Assembly (NCBI GenBank): GCA_016708125.1
Contig: JADJGF010000001.1
Span: 2,254,001 to 2,318,000 of the forward strand
Reading direction: 5' to 3'
From: Ignavibacteriota bacterium
GTDB lineage: Bacteria > Bacteroidota > Ignavibacteria > Ignavibacteriales > Melioribacteraceae
DNA length: 64,000 bases
Under the pieces are notes generated by a model, which worked only from the letters and a program-made list of their open reading frames with translations, was not told the DNA's origin and made no database searches. The translations under genes and the position numbers were made by a program. The first letter of the stretch is position 1. Every line of letters starts with the position of its first letter. Shown here in pieces: positions 35,053 to 44,647 of the stretch.

Positions 35053-36611
35053 TGCCGAATAGTTTCTGTAACCATCTTATGTATAAAAAAATTCTCCTTT
35101 TAATTATTCTTTTCCCCGCAGTAATTTTTTGCCAAGAAAATGTAAAAAGTGAAGTTATTAAAAAAACCGGATTACAATATAAAACTCCCTTAATAAAACC
35201 TAAATATCCAAACTATAATTTAGCCGCTGCATTTGTTTTAACAGAAAAAGCAAAAAGCGGTGATCCGTTTGCTCAGCATGAATTAGGAATAAGATATATT
35301 CTTGGAATAGGCGTTCCTATTGATTCCACTAAAGCTGCAGAATGGATTGGCTTGGCGGCATCAAAAAATTTACCCGCAGCAAATTTTAATTATGCAATAA
35401 TGTTAAGTAACGGAATTGGAATTGAATGGAATCCATTTAAAGCATTTAAGAATTTTAAAGTAGCTGCAGAAAGCGGAATGGAGCAAGCCCAATATATTTA
35501 TGGGTTGCTTCACACAGATAATCTTATAGTAAATAAAAATTTAGATGAAGCTTACAAATGGTTAAAAAAGGCTGCCGATAGAGGTTTTGAGGAAGCTAAA
35601 CTTGTTTTAGAGGAATTTAAAAAAAATGGAATTGCTATTGCTAATGATTCAACAAAATATGAAAATTCACAACCCAAGCCTACAATAAATGAAAATTCTT
35701 TTACACTTGAAGATTATAATTTAGATTATTTTGATTTTAAATCTGATACTCTTTCCGAAGATGAAGAAAAAAAATATTTAAATGAAATTTTAACTTCCCA
35801 AAAAAGTGAAGTAAAAAAAATGTTAAATATTAATCCCGATGAATTACAAGAACAATTAAAAGACACATCAGCATTGGGTTTAATAGATTATGCAGCTGCA
35901 TCGGGAAGTCCCGAAGCATTATTAATAAATGCTAAACTTTATGATCAAGGAATTGGAATTGAAAAAAATAAAATTCTTGCAGCCGCAAATTATTTAAAAG
36001 CATTTAGACTTGGCTCATTTAAAGCAGCCGAACCTTTATTGAAAATTTCACGAAGTAACAATTTTTATAATCTTCTTAAAAATGAAGTAAAAAATAATAA
36101 TCCAGAAGCAATGTATATTTGGGCTGGATTGATTGCATTAGGAATGGATTACTCCCTAACGGAAACCGAAGCTTTTGATTTGCTAAAAAAAGCAGATAAG
36201 CAAAATCATATAAATTCAATTATAGAATTGGGTTTAGCTTATTATACCGGAACTTTAGTTAATAAAGATTCGCTTAAAGCAATTGAATATTTTGAAAAAG
36301 CCGTAAAGTTAGGAAGTAGTGAAGCAGAAGTTAGATTAGCATTCCTAAAAATTAATTCCGAAAAAAATAATACAAATTCCGAATTTCTAAAATCATTAAA
36401 AGAATACGCAAATAAAGGATCTGTTTTAGCAGAAGCTGCGTTAGCTAATTGTTACGAAAAAGGAATTGCAGTAAAAATCGATAAAATTCAAGCTGCAAAA
36501 TTATATAGACAAGCCGCACGAAGAGGTAATGAAGCTGCCTATACTTCACTTAGAAAAATGTATGATACGTTAAGACCAGATGGTGAAGAATTTCAAATTT
36601 TTATAGAGTAA
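35052..36611 (+). CDS. Secreted Sel1-repeat protein
   Basis: The 519-residue protein has a Sec signal peptide (hydrophobic KKILLLIILFPAVIFCQ) followed by many Sel1-type TPR-like repeats, for example GDPFAQHELGIRYILG, LPAANFNYAIMLSNG, EAMYIWAGLIALG and SVLAEAALANCYEKG. These form an alpha-solenoid for protein-protein contacts in the periplasm. ATG 35052 overlaps the upstream stop; an internal ATG at 35079 would give a cleaner signal peptide and may be the true start. The pairing with the RsbW-like gene is unexplained. Confidence 0.82.
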   Translation: MPNSFCNHLMYKKILLLIILFPAVIFCQENVKSEVIKKTGLQYKTPLIKPKYPNYNLAAAFVLTEKAKSGDPFAQHELGIRYILGIGVPIDSTKAAEWIGLAASKNLPAANFNYAIMLSNGIGIEWNPFKAFKNFKVAAESGMEQAQYIYGLLHTDNLIVNKNLDEAYKWLKKAADRGFEEAKLVLEEFKKNGIAIANDSTKYENSQPKPTINENSFTLEDYNLDYFDFKSDTLSEDEEKKYLNEILTSQKSEVKKMLNINPDELQEQLKDTSALGLIDYAAASGSPEALLINAKLYDQGIGIEKNKILAAANYLKAFRLGSFKAAEPLLKISRSNNFYNLLKNEVKNNNPEAMYIWAGLIALGMDYSLTETEAFDLLKKADKQNHINSIIELGLAYYTGTLVNKDSLKAIEYFEKAVKLGSSEAEVRLAFLKINSEKNNTNSEFLKSLKEYANKGSVLAEAALANCYEKGIAVKIDKIQAAKLYRQAARRGNEAAYTSLRKMYDTLRPDGEEFQIFIE

Positions 36612-36793
36612 AAAAGTAAAATCTTCAACACTTTTTATTTCTAATAATTAATCAAACATCTCTCAAATAACAAATTTCTTATCCGATAGTATATTAAATA
36701 TTTTTTAAAGTTTGCTAAAACCTAAATTATAAAATTGTTTATGTATTTAGGAATTTCTGAATTTTAATGTTTAATTGTTGCAAAAACTAAATT

Positions 36794-38257
36794 ATGAAGC
36801 AAAAATACAAATTAAATATTTCTCTAAAATTTAAACTCACATCACTTTTTACAATTTTATTGGGACTTTTCTCATTATTTATTTTTATCTATTTCCCGGA
36901 AAAATTTGAGCAGGAAAGAATTGAAAGCTTGCGAGAGAAAGCAAATTCTGTTGCAAAAATTGCGGCATATGGAATTTCTTCCGGATTATATTTTCAAGAA
37001 AACAATACTTCCGTTGATGAAATTGAAGCTTTAATTAAAAATGAAGAAATTAGATATGTAGTAATTGAAAAAGCAGATTCTCTCTTTTTCGATTTCAATT
37101 ACTTTACTGCAGTAATGAATAATTATACTAAAATGGAAGGAAATGGAATTTCAGAAAAATGGGAAATTATGAAAATCCATGCTCCAATTTTAATGGGCAG
37201 CGAAACGGTTGGTAATATTTATATTGGTTACTCTTTAAGATTGGTTTATGATAAAATTGAAGAACTAAGATTCAGTATTGGAATTGTAAGCTTACTATTA
37301 TTTATTGTTGGAAGTATTCTTGTTTATTTAATTGGAATGTATTTTACAAAACCTTTAACAAAATTTGTTAATACGGTAAACAAAATTAGAGACGGCGATT
37401 ATACACAACGAGCCGAAGTTGTTAGCAATGACGAAGTTGGATATTTAGCAAATTCATTTAATGAAATGGTAGAAAAAATTGCCGGTACAACTGTTGAAAT
37501 GGAAATTATTAATAAAGAATTAGAAGCCCGCGTTGTTGATAGAACCGTTGAACTTGAACGTGCTTTAAGATCACTTCAAAAAGAAAATGATGTGAGAAAA
37601 AAAGCCGAAAAAGAAATTGGCAAATCGTTAGAAGAAAAAGAAGTTTTGCTAAAAGAAATACATCATAGAGTAAAAAATAATTTACAAATAGTTTCAAGCT
37701 TATTCTTTTTTCAATCTAAAAAAATTACAGATCCGGTTACTTTAGAAATGTTTAGAGAAGGACAAAATAGAGTCAAATCAATGGCTCTAATCCATGAAAG
37801 ACTTTATCAATCCGGTGATTTAGCAAATATAAACTTCAAAGAATATGTAAAAAAACTTACAAACTATTTATTCCAATCATACGGTGTTAATCAAAATAAA
37901 ATTAAGTTAAAAACCAACATTGCCAATATTGAATTAAACGTTGATATGGCTGTTCCATGCGGATTAATTATAAATGAATTAATCTCAAATTCGTTAAAGC
38001 ATGGATTTGATAATGAAGCAAGCGGTGAGATAAGAGTTGATATGGGTCACAATGAAAACAATAAACTAATATTAAAAATAAGCGATAATGGAAAGGGACT
38101 GCCAAGTGATTTGAAGATTGAAGAATCGGATTCTTTAGGACTTAGGTTGGTTAACAATTTAACAATTCAACTAAATGGCAAAGTAGAGTTTTATAATAAA
38201 AATGGTACAACTGTTAAACTCGTTTTCGAAGATCCTAAATATGCAAAAGCAGGTTAA
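36794..38257 (+). CDS. Membrane sensor histidine kinase, HAMP plus HisKA_2 type
   Basis: The 487-residue protein has a first membrane helix (about residues 12-36), a periplasmic sensing region of about 120 residues, a second helix (about 158-182), a HAMP domain (KPLTKFVNTVNKIRDGDY onward), a coiled coil, a HisKA_2 phospho-acceptor (KEIHHRVKNNLQ, His290/291) and a GHKL ATPase domain (LIINELISNSLKHGF, DNGKGLP, LGLRLV). The hybrid response-regulator kinase gene starts six bases downstream and is the obvious partner. Confidence 0.9.
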   Translation: MKQKYKLNISLKFKLTSLFTILLGLFSLFIFIYFPEKFEQERIESLREKANSVAKIAAYGISSGLYFQENNTSVDEIEALIKNEEIRYVVIEKADSLFFDFNYFTAVMNNYTKMEGNGISEKWEIMKIHAPILMGSETVGNIYIGYSLRLVYDKIEELRFSIGIVSLLLFIVGSILVYLIGMYFTKPLTKFVNTVNKIRDGDYTQRAEVVSNDEVGYLANSFNEMVEKIAGTTVEMEIINKELEARVVDRTVELERALRSLQKENDVRKKAEKEIGKSLEEKEVLLKEIHHRVKNNLQIVSSLFFFQSKKITDPVTLEMFREGQNRVKSMALIHERLYQSGDLANINFKEYVKKLTNYLFQSYGVNQNKIKLKTNIANIELNVDMAVPCGLIINELISNSLKHGFDNEASGEIRVDMGHNENNKLILKISDNGKGLPSDLKIEESDSLGLRLVNNLTIQLNGKVEFYNKNGTTVKLVFEDPKYAKAG

Positions 38258-38263
38258 CTAATT

Positions 38264-39796
38264 ATGGATAAAGCAAAAATACTTGTCGTTGAAGATGAAA
38301 TAATTATTGCCATGGAAATTGCCGAGCGCTTAAAGGCAATGGGTTATGAAGTTATGCGAATTGTTTCAAACGGACAAATGGCAATCGAAAATGCAATAAG
38401 GGAAGAACCCGATTTAATCCTTATGGATATTATGATTCAAGGTGAAATTGATGGAATTGAAACTGCCACAAAAATCAGATCATTTTCTGACATTCCGGTA
38501 ATATACTTAACTGCAAACGCCGATGAACCAACACTACAAAGAGCAAAAGTTTCTGATGCGTTTGGATATCTTATAAAACCATTCGAAGAAAGAGAATTAA
38601 ACACAACAATTGAAATGGCTTTGTATAAACACAAAATGGAAGCAAAGCTAAGAGAAAATGAAGCAAGATTTAGAAGTCTGGTGCAAAATTCAACAATGGG
38701 AATTTTTAGAACAAAAATTGATGGCTCTCTCGTTTTAGTCAATCCGGCATTAGTAAAAATTCTTGGTTACTCAAATTCAACTGAATTATTAAATATTAAA
38801 ACTCATTCATTATTAAAAAATGGAATTGAAGGCTGGAATAATTTAATTGATAAAATAAAATTTGAAGGTGCAATAAACAGCAATAAACAAATTGTAAAAA
38901 AGAAAGACGGATCATTAATTACTGTAAGTATAAACGGTAATTTAATTAAAGGTGATAAGAACGGAATATTTTTTGACGGAACAATTGAAGATGTTTCAAT
39001 TCAAGAACAACATCAAGCTCAATTAATTAGAGCTAAAGAAAAAGCTGAAGAATCTGATAGATTAAAAACAGAATTTTTAGCTGGAATGTCTCACGAAATT
39101 AGAACTCCCATAAATACAATCCTAAGTTATATTTCTTTGCTTCAAAACGAACTAAATCAAGATGAGGCATCAACTTATAAAGAATTATTTCATGCAATTG
39201 ATTTAGGAAGCAGACGTTTAACAAGAACTATTGATTCAATTTTAAATATGGCACAGTTTCAATCTGGCACTTTTGAAACTTTCCGCACGCAAATTGATTT
39301 GGTTTCTGATATTCTAAATAACCTTTATGAAGAATTTAAACATACAGCGAAACAAAGAGGTTTGGAATTAAAGTTTTCCAACACTGCGGAAAGAACAAAT
39401 ATTTTAGGTGATAAATATTCACTTTCTCAACTATTTGTAAATCTAATTGATAATGGATTGAAATATACAAAAGAAGGTAACGTAGAAATTATTGTTTATA
39501 ATGATGAAAATGGAAATTTAAGTGTTGATATACAAGATACGGGAATTGGAATTTCAGACGAATTTCTTCCAACTCTTTTTGAACCATTTACGCAAGAGGA
39601 AAGCGGCTATAGAAGAAAGTTTGACGGAAATGGCTTGGGCTTAGCATTAGTAAAAAAATATTGCGAATTAAATGACGCTTTTATAAAAGTTAGCAGCAAA
39701 AAGGGAATAGGCACAAAATTCAGTATAAAATTTTCTAGTACAAATAGTAATAATATTTATAAAGGCAGTAAGGAATTGAAAAATGAAAATATTTAG
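38264..39796 (+). CDS. Hybrid response regulator - PAS - histidine kinase
   Basis: A 510-residue soluble protein in this order: receiver domain (ILVVEDEI, phospho-acceptor Asp55 in LILMDIM, Lys in YLIKPFEE), a PAS domain (about 135-250), a coiled coil, HisKA (GMSHEIRTPINTI) and HATPase (NLIDNGLKYTKEG, DTGIGISDEFL, GNGLGLALVKKY). It probably receives phosphate from the kinase encoded directly upstream. It has no DNA-binding domain, so the final output is elsewhere. The lipoprotein gene overlaps its end by 14 bp. Confidence 0.9.
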   Translation: MDKAKILVVEDEIIIAMEIAERLKAMGYEVMRIVSNGQMAIENAIREEPDLILMDIMIQGEIDGIETATKIRSFSDIPVIYLTANADEPTLQRAKVSDAFGYLIKPFEERELNTTIEMALYKHKMEAKLRENEARFRSLVQNSTMGIFRTKIDGSLVLVNPALVKILGYSNSTELLNIKTHSLLKNGIEGWNNLIDKIKFEGAINSNKQIVKKKDGSLITVSINGNLIKGDKNGIFFDGTIEDVSIQEQHQAQLIRAKEKAEESDRLKTEFLAGMSHEIRTPINTILSYISLLQNELNQDEASTYKELFHAIDLGSRRLTRTIDSILNMAQFQSGTFETFRTQIDLVSDILNNLYEEFKHTAKQRGLELKFSNTAERTNILGDKYSLSQLFVNLIDNGLKYTKEGNVEIIVYNDENGNLSVDIQDTGIGISDEFLPTLFEPFTQEESGYRRKFDGNGLGLALVKKYCELNDAFIKVSSKKGIGTKFSIKFSSTNSNNIYKGSKELKNENI

Positions 39797-40562
39797 TAAA
39801 GTTTTAGCCGTAATTATACTTGCAATATTTTTCGGCTGTTCGGAAAGTCCATCGGATTCAAATGATCCGGCAGCAAATGATAATTCTGAAGAAATAGCAA
39901 AATATTTTCCAATCGAGGTTGGAAAATCATTTACATATAATGTTGATTCTTTGGATTTAATTTCGGGAAATTATGTACAAATTGGACAAAGAACTTTATC
40001 CATTGATAAAATAGAATCGGATTATTTTGTTTGCAGCGAAATTTATAATTATCTGCAAGGATTAAATCTTCTAACAAAAATTAAAGTTTCGGAAAACTCA
40101 ATTGAAATTTTAGCTGATACAACAGGATCTTCAGAACTAATTCCAGATTCATTGGGAATAACTGTAAAACTTGAATTAGATGAATCCTTTAAAGTTGTTG
40201 AATTTCCACTTGAACTTAATTCTACTTGGGAAGTTTATAATGCATATGCGTCAATGGGAACTGCGAAGTTTAAAGTTTTTACTCTAATTGCAAAATATTT
40301 AGGCGAAGAAAATATTGAGCTGAATTCTGAATCCGAACAAATTCCCGCAATAAAAATTGAATATATAGTTACAATAAATATTCCGGATATGAGTAATATT
40401 CTTGCAAGTAAAATTCAAACATATAAAGCAAATGTATGGCTTGCAGAAAATTTAGGAATTGTAAAAATGGAAGGATGTGCACTTTTTGTAAATTCAATTT
40501 CCGGAAATAATTTTGATATGTCCGATTCAAACAAAACTATGAAACACACTATAGTATTATAA
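39783..40562 (+). CDS. Hypothetical lipoprotein
   Basis: The 259-residue protein has a lipoprotein signal (AIFFGCSES) followed by a Ser/Asp/Asn-rich linker and a beta-rich domain (EVGKSFTYNVDSLDL, TIKVFTLIAKY-like strands); no family was recognised. It overlaps the hybrid kinase gene by 14 bp and ends at a strong terminator, so it belongs to the signalling operon and could be its envelope sensor or target. Confidence 0.75.
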   Translation: MKIFSKVLAVIILAIFFGCSESPSDSNDPAANDNSEEIAKYFPIEVGKSFTYNVDSLDLISGNYVQIGQRTLSIDKIESDYFVCSEIYNYLQGLNLLTKIKVSENSIEILADTTGSSELIPDSLGITVKLELDESFKVVEFPLELNSTWEVYNAYASMGTAKFKVFTLIAKYLGEENIELNSESEQIPAIKIEYIVTINIPDMSNILASKIQTYKANVWLAENLGIVKMEGCALFVNSISGNNFDMSDSNKTMKHTIVL

Positions 40563-40582
40563 AAGTCTATCTCACTAATGTA

Positions 40583-40620
40583 AAAATGCTAATCATAATT
40601 TTATGGTTGGCATTTTTTTT
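40583..40620 (+). terminator. Rho-independent terminator of the signalling operon
   Basis: A sixteen-base stem, AAAATGCTAATCATAA (40583-40598) against TTATGGTTGGCATTTT (40601-40616) with two G-U pairs, ends in T-run. Confidence 0.88.
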
Positions 40621-40743
40621 ATCAACAGAATATAATTCAAATCAATTCGACACATAAGGCGAACTACCCGACCGATAAGTAAATAAGAATCAATAACATT
40701 TCAAATTTTCTTCGATTTAATTAAAAAATCGAATTATAAAAAA

Positions 40744-40760
40744 TGGCACGTTATTTTCTT
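40744..40760 (+). promoter_or_regulatory. Sigma-54-like -24/-12 element upstream of the 40803 gene
   Basis: TGGCACG (40744-40750) is a consensus -24 box. At the expected 12-bp distance there is TTC instead of TGC. An inverted repeat TTCGATTT (40711-40718) / AAATCGAA (40726-40733) lies just upstream. The next gene cluster encodes an NtrC-type activator. Confidence 0.5.
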
Positions 40761-40802
40761 TGTTTAGAGCATAACAATAATCAACAAACAAAGGAGTACA
40801 AA

Positions 40803-41141
40803 ATGAAAAGTATAATCAATCTTGCAGCTATGTTATTAGTTTTAACATTTTTAAGTTCAACAGTTTTTGCACAAGAAGATATCGTTGTTCCGGTAACAGA
40901 TGATGTAGTTCATGGAACAAACTGGGTTGATGCAGACGGTGACGGAATTTGTGATAATTTTGGTACTGATAATCAAGGTAAAGGTACTGGAAATGCTTAT
41001 GGATTAAAAGACGGAAGTGGAACACAAGTAAGACCACAAGACGGTACTGGTTATGGTAAAGTTAGTGGTGCTGGTTCTGGAACCGGTGTTTGCGATGGAA
41101 CTGGTTCAAAAGGAACAGTTAAGAGATCCGGTAGAAACTAA
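40803..41141 (+). CDS. Small secreted Asp/Gly-rich protein, putative metal or calcium binder
   Basis: A 112-residue product of ATG 40803, which is preceded by AAAGGAG; the longer in-frame start at 40743 covers a promoter-like element. It has a Sec signal peptide (MKSIINLAAMLLVLTFLSSTVFAQ), a WVDADGDGICDNF segment like a calcium-binding DxDxDG loop, a low-complexity Gly/Thr/Asp region and a basic tail KRSGRN. The composition and tail resemble the secreted proteins encoded at 52377 and 53196. A terminator follows. Confidence 0.78.
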   Translation: MKSIINLAAMLLVLTFLSSTVFAQEDIVVPVTDDVVHGTNWVDADGDGICDNFGTDNQGKGTGNAYGLKDGSGTQVRPQDGTGYGKVSGAGSGTGVCDGTGSKGTVKRSGRN

Positions 41142-41163
41142 AAAAATATTTTTGGTGAAGAAA

Positions 41164-41191
41164 AAAGAGAAGCCTAAGCTTCTCTTTTTTT
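41164..41191 (+). terminator. Rho-independent terminator after the 40803 gene
   Basis: AAGAGAAGC and GCTTCTCTT arms (41165-41173 and 41178-41186) around a CTAA loop, followed by a run of T. Confidence 0.9.
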
Positions 41192-41225
41192 TGTTTAAAA
41201 ATTATGAATAAAAAAATCTAATTAA

Positions 41226-42602
41226 TTATTCCTTCGTATAAATAATATTTAAAATTTCAATTCTTGATCTCAAATGACGTTCGGTAATATTCAGCAATCG
41301 TGCCGCGGCACTTTTATTTCCGTTTGTTCTGCTAAGTGATTCTAATATAATTTCTTTTTCAAAAGATCTAACTTTGTTTTCGTAACCGTCTTCTAAATTT
41401 GTTGTATCAAAAATTTTTTTCTCAGAAATTTTATTTATAAGATTCGGAAGATCAGACTTTGTAATATAATCAGATCTGCAAAGTACAACGGCTCGTTCAA
41501 TAATATTTTCTAATTCACGAATATTTCCGGGGTAATCATATTTCATTAAAATATCTAATGCTTCCGAAGAAACAGATTGCACATTTTTTTGATTTATTGC
41601 GGAATGCTTTTTTACAAAATGATCAATCAAAATTGGTATATCACTTTTTCTTTGTTTTAATTTTGGCAGACAAATTGAAACAACATTTAATCTATAAAAT
41701 AAATCTTCTCTAAATTCACTTTGCTTAATCATTTCTTCAAGATTTCTATGAGTAGCAGTTATAATTCTAACATCAACATTTATTGTTACGTTTCCGCCAA
41801 TTCTCTGAATTTCATTGAACTGAATTGCTCTAAGAAGTTTTACTTGAGCCTGCAAAGGGATATCGCCGACTTCATCAATAAATAAAGTTCCTCCGTTAGC
41901 TTCTTCAAATCTTCCAATACGCAAATTTGTTGCACCGGTGTAAGATCCTTTTTCATGTCCGAACAATTCACTTTCCAGCAAATTTTCGGAAAGTGAAGAA
42001 ATATTTACGGTTACAAAAGGTTTGTCTTTTCTGGGACTTGCGAAATGAATTGCTTTTGCAATTAATTCTTTTCCGGTTCCACTTTCACCTCTTACCAAAA
42101 CAGAAGCCTTGCTGTTCGCTACGCGGGCGGCAGTATTTAGAACTTCTTGCATTATTCCGCTTTCAGAAATTATTGAATCAAACTTGAATTTTTCTTCAAG
42201 TTGCTGCTTTAATAATTTATTTTCCGAAAACAAAAATCTTTTTTCTCTAATTCGGTTTAATAAATTTTCAAGCTCGTCTAAATCAATTGGCTTAGATAGA
42301 TAATCATACGCGCCGGCTTTCATAATGCTCACCGCATCTTCAACACTTCCGTAAGCCGTAATAACAACCACATCAATTTCCGGATTAAATTCTTTTACAT
42401 TTTTCAAAACTGTAAAACCATCCCAATTAGGCATTCTAAAATCGGTTAGTACAACATCAATAAAATTGGATTGAATAATGCTAAATCCTTTCATTCCATC
42501 CGATGCGGTAAAAACTTCGTATTCTCTTCTTACTAAAAAACTTTTTAACGAATGTAATTGCGATTCTTCGTCATCAATTATTAGTACTGATAATTTTTTC
42601 AT
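41226..42602 (-). CDS. NtrC-type sigma-54-dependent response regulator
   Basis: The 458-residue protein has a receiver domain (LIIDDEE, phospho-acceptor Asp54 in VVLTDFRMP), an AAA+ domain with Walker A GESGTGKELI, the sigma-54 contact loop KGSYTGAT (a GAFTGA variant with Ser and Tyr), Walker B GTLFIDEVGD, and a Fis-type helix-turn-helix at the C-terminus (AARLLNITERHLRSRI). It is the partner of the kinase encoded two bases upstream and is the last gene of an operon with a metal-type RND pump, an arrangement reminiscent of ZraSR. Confidence 0.92.
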   Translation of the reverse strand: MKKLSVLIIDDEESQLHSLKSFLVRREYEVFTASDGMKGFSIIQSNFIDVVLTDFRMPNWDGFTVLKNVKEFNPEIDVVVITAYGSVEDAVSIMKAGAYDYLSKPIDLDELENLLNRIREKRFLFSENKLLKQQLEEKFKFDSIISESGIMQEVLNTAARVANSKASVLVRGESGTGKELIAKAIHFASPRKDKPFVTVNISSLSENLLESELFGHEKGSYTGATNLRIGRFEEANGGTLFIDEVGDIPLQAQVKLLRAIQFNEIQRIGGNVTINVDVRIITATHRNLEEMIKQSEFREDLFYRLNVVSICLPKLKQRKSDIPILIDHFVKKHSAINQKNVQSVSSEALDILMKYDYPGNIRELENIIERAVVLCRSDYITKSDLPNLINKISEKKIFDTTNLEDGYENKVRSFEKEIILESLSRTNGNKSAAARLLNITERHLRSRIEILNIIYTKE

Positions 42603-42604
42603 AA

Positions 42605-44635
42605 TTAATTTGATTTGTTTGTAATTGGAAATTGAGGTAATATAATTATAAAACTTGTACCTTTATTTTCTTCGCTCTCAATTGAAATAGTTCCGCCGTG
42701 TTCAAATATTATTCTTTGAACCAAACTTAAACCAATTCCGGTTCCTTTGGCTTTTGTCGTAAAATATAAATTAAAAACTTTATTTAAAATATGTGTCGGA
42801 ATTCCATTTCCGTTATCAATAATTTCAATTCTAATTTGTTCATTTGTTTCAAGAAAAATTTTAAGAATTATTTTCCCACCATTATCTATTGCATCAAAAG
42901 AGTTTTGAATTAAGTTCATTAACACTTGCTGAATTTGATTGCGGTCCCAATTTACAATTCCGTTCCATTCAATAATTTTTTCAAACGCAATAAATTTTTC
43001 GATTAACATTGGCATATATTGATCTTCTATTTGTTTAATCAAATCTGATAATTGAAATTCTTTTAAAACAATTTTCTCCGGTTTTGCAAATCTTAAGAAA
43101 CTATTTATCGTTTCATTTATTCTTTTAACTTCTTTGTTTACTAAACTTGCAAGTGTGTGAAATTCTTCGTTTCGTTCAATTGGTTCAAAATCTTTGTTTA
43201 ATTGCTGAGTGATTGTGCTTATTGTATTTAAGGGATTTCTAATTTCGTGAGCAACTCCCGAAGCAAGTTCGCCCATTGCAATAAGCCTTTCCTTCCGCTG
43301 AATTTGATCTTCTAATAATTTTTGTTGAGTTAAATTTCGAATAACTAAAATTGTGTTCGGCAAATTATTCTCGGTGAAAAACTCACTTCTTGAAACAAGT
43401 AAATATTTTTTATGATTATTTATTGTGCATTCAATTTGTTTTAATCCTTTTGAAGAATTCAACAAATCATGATATTCATCGGGCGAAATCAAATCACTTA
43501 ATTTTTGTGAATTTAGAGTAGGATTAATTATTTGAAATAATTTACGTGCGGCAGAATTAATAATTTTAACATAATTATTTTCATCAAGAACAATAACACC
43601 ATCGCTTACATTTTGAATTACTTTATTTGAATAACCTTCCATTACGTTAAACTTTTTTTGAAGGAGATTAAAATTTTGTTTTGTGAATATATAAACTAAA
43701 AGCAGTGAACCAAGTACAAATAATATTATTCCGATTATAATTAATCTTCTAATTATTCGTTGATTAATTGCATTCAAAGGTTCAAGTGAAATTCCTAATC
43801 TAAATAATCCAACAATTCTGTTATTATGTGCAAAGGGATGAACAGCTTCAAAAATTTGTAATGAATCAAGATCAATCGTCCGCCAAGCAAAAGTAGAATC
43901 AATGAGTGATTTATTTAGGAAATCCGAATCTTCAATATTTTCGAGATTGGAAATATTTCCGGAAGCAGCTAAAACGTCATTAGAGTTTTGCAATACGGCA
44001 TAAACAAGATTTTTATTAGCCGTTAGTTTTTTTAATAAACTTCCAAATCCAATTTGTTTTCTGAAATTTAAAATTTCTTCAGCATCTAAATTTAGAACAA
44101 TTGCACTTCTGTTTTTTGCAGCTACGGCAATCGCAAATCTATATCCACTTTCGAATCTTGCTTGTTTTACACCAAGAAAAAGTGTGTCGATTAATCCGTT
44201 AAATATTGGAGAAAGAATTTCTTTGGGTTCAAATTTTGGCTCTAAATCCGTATGAATTGGATTATGGTTTGTAAATAATTTTTTGCCGGATTTATCAAAA
44301 ATATTAATTCTGTAGATTTTATTTTGATCGGCAATACGTTTTAAAATTTCATTGTTAATTTGATTTTTATCAAGCAATAATTTTATAAGATTGGCGTTAT
44401 TTAATAAACGATTCTTAAGTTCAGAATCAATTGATTCATAAGAAAGTAAAGCATTTGTTGAAGCGGCTAAAGTAGTTTCTAAAAGAGAATGTGATTGTTC
44501 AGCCATTAAATCATACAGCTCTTTTTTACTTTGGTGAAATTCAAAAAGAGCTGATGTTATTACTAAAATTGCAACGGCAATAAAAATCAGTATAAAACTT
44601 TTAGGCTGAAGATTTATTTTATTTAAAATATTCAC
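42605..44635 (-). CDS. Membrane sensor histidine kinase paired with the NtrC-type regulator
   Basis: The 676-residue protein has a membrane helix near residues 13-30, a large periplasmic sensor domain of about 260 residues, a second helix (about 295-317), a PAS domain (IQNVSDGVIVLDENN), HisKA (GVAHEIRNPLNTI) and HATPase (MNLIQNSFDAIDNGG, DNGNGIP, GTGIGLSLVQRI). It is expected to sense an envelope signal, perhaps metal, and phosphorylate the regulator. The gene is 12 bp after the RND pump gene. Confidence 0.9.
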   Translation of the reverse strand: MNILNKINLQPKSFILIFIAVAILVITSALFEFHQSKKELYDLMAEQSHSLLETTLAASTNALLSYESIDSELKNRLLNNANLIKLLLDKNQINNEILKRIADQNKIYRINIFDKSGKKLFTNHNPIHTDLEPKFEPKEILSPIFNGLIDTLFLGVKQARFESGYRFAIAVAAKNRSAIVLNLDAEEILNFRKQIGFGSLLKKLTANKNLVYAVLQNSNDVLAASGNISNLENIEDSDFLNKSLIDSTFAWRTIDLDSLQIFEAVHPFAHNNRIVGLFRLGISLEPLNAINQRIIRRLIIIGIILFVLGSLLLVYIFTKQNFNLLQKKFNVMEGYSNKVIQNVSDGVIVLDENNYVKIINSAARKLFQIINPTLNSQKLSDLISPDEYHDLLNSSKGLKQIECTINNHKKYLLVSRSEFFTENNLPNTILVIRNLTQQKLLEDQIQRKERLIAMGELASGVAHEIRNPLNTISTITQQLNKDFEPIERNEEFHTLASLVNKEVKRINETINSFLRFAKPEKIVLKEFQLSDLIKQIEDQYMPMLIEKFIAFEKIIEWNGIVNWDRNQIQQVLMNLIQNSFDAIDNGGKIILKIFLETNEQIRIEIIDNGNGIPTHILNKVFNLYFTTKAKGTGIGLSLVQRIIFEHGGTISIESEENKGTSFIIILPQFPITNKSN

Positions 44636-44647
44636 ATAGAGTAAGTA

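Noticed and set aside
40743..40802. Upstream in-frame start extending the small secreted protein by 20 residues
   Set aside because: It covers the TGGCACG promoter-like element, and the internal ATG has AAAGGAG and begins a proper signal peptide.
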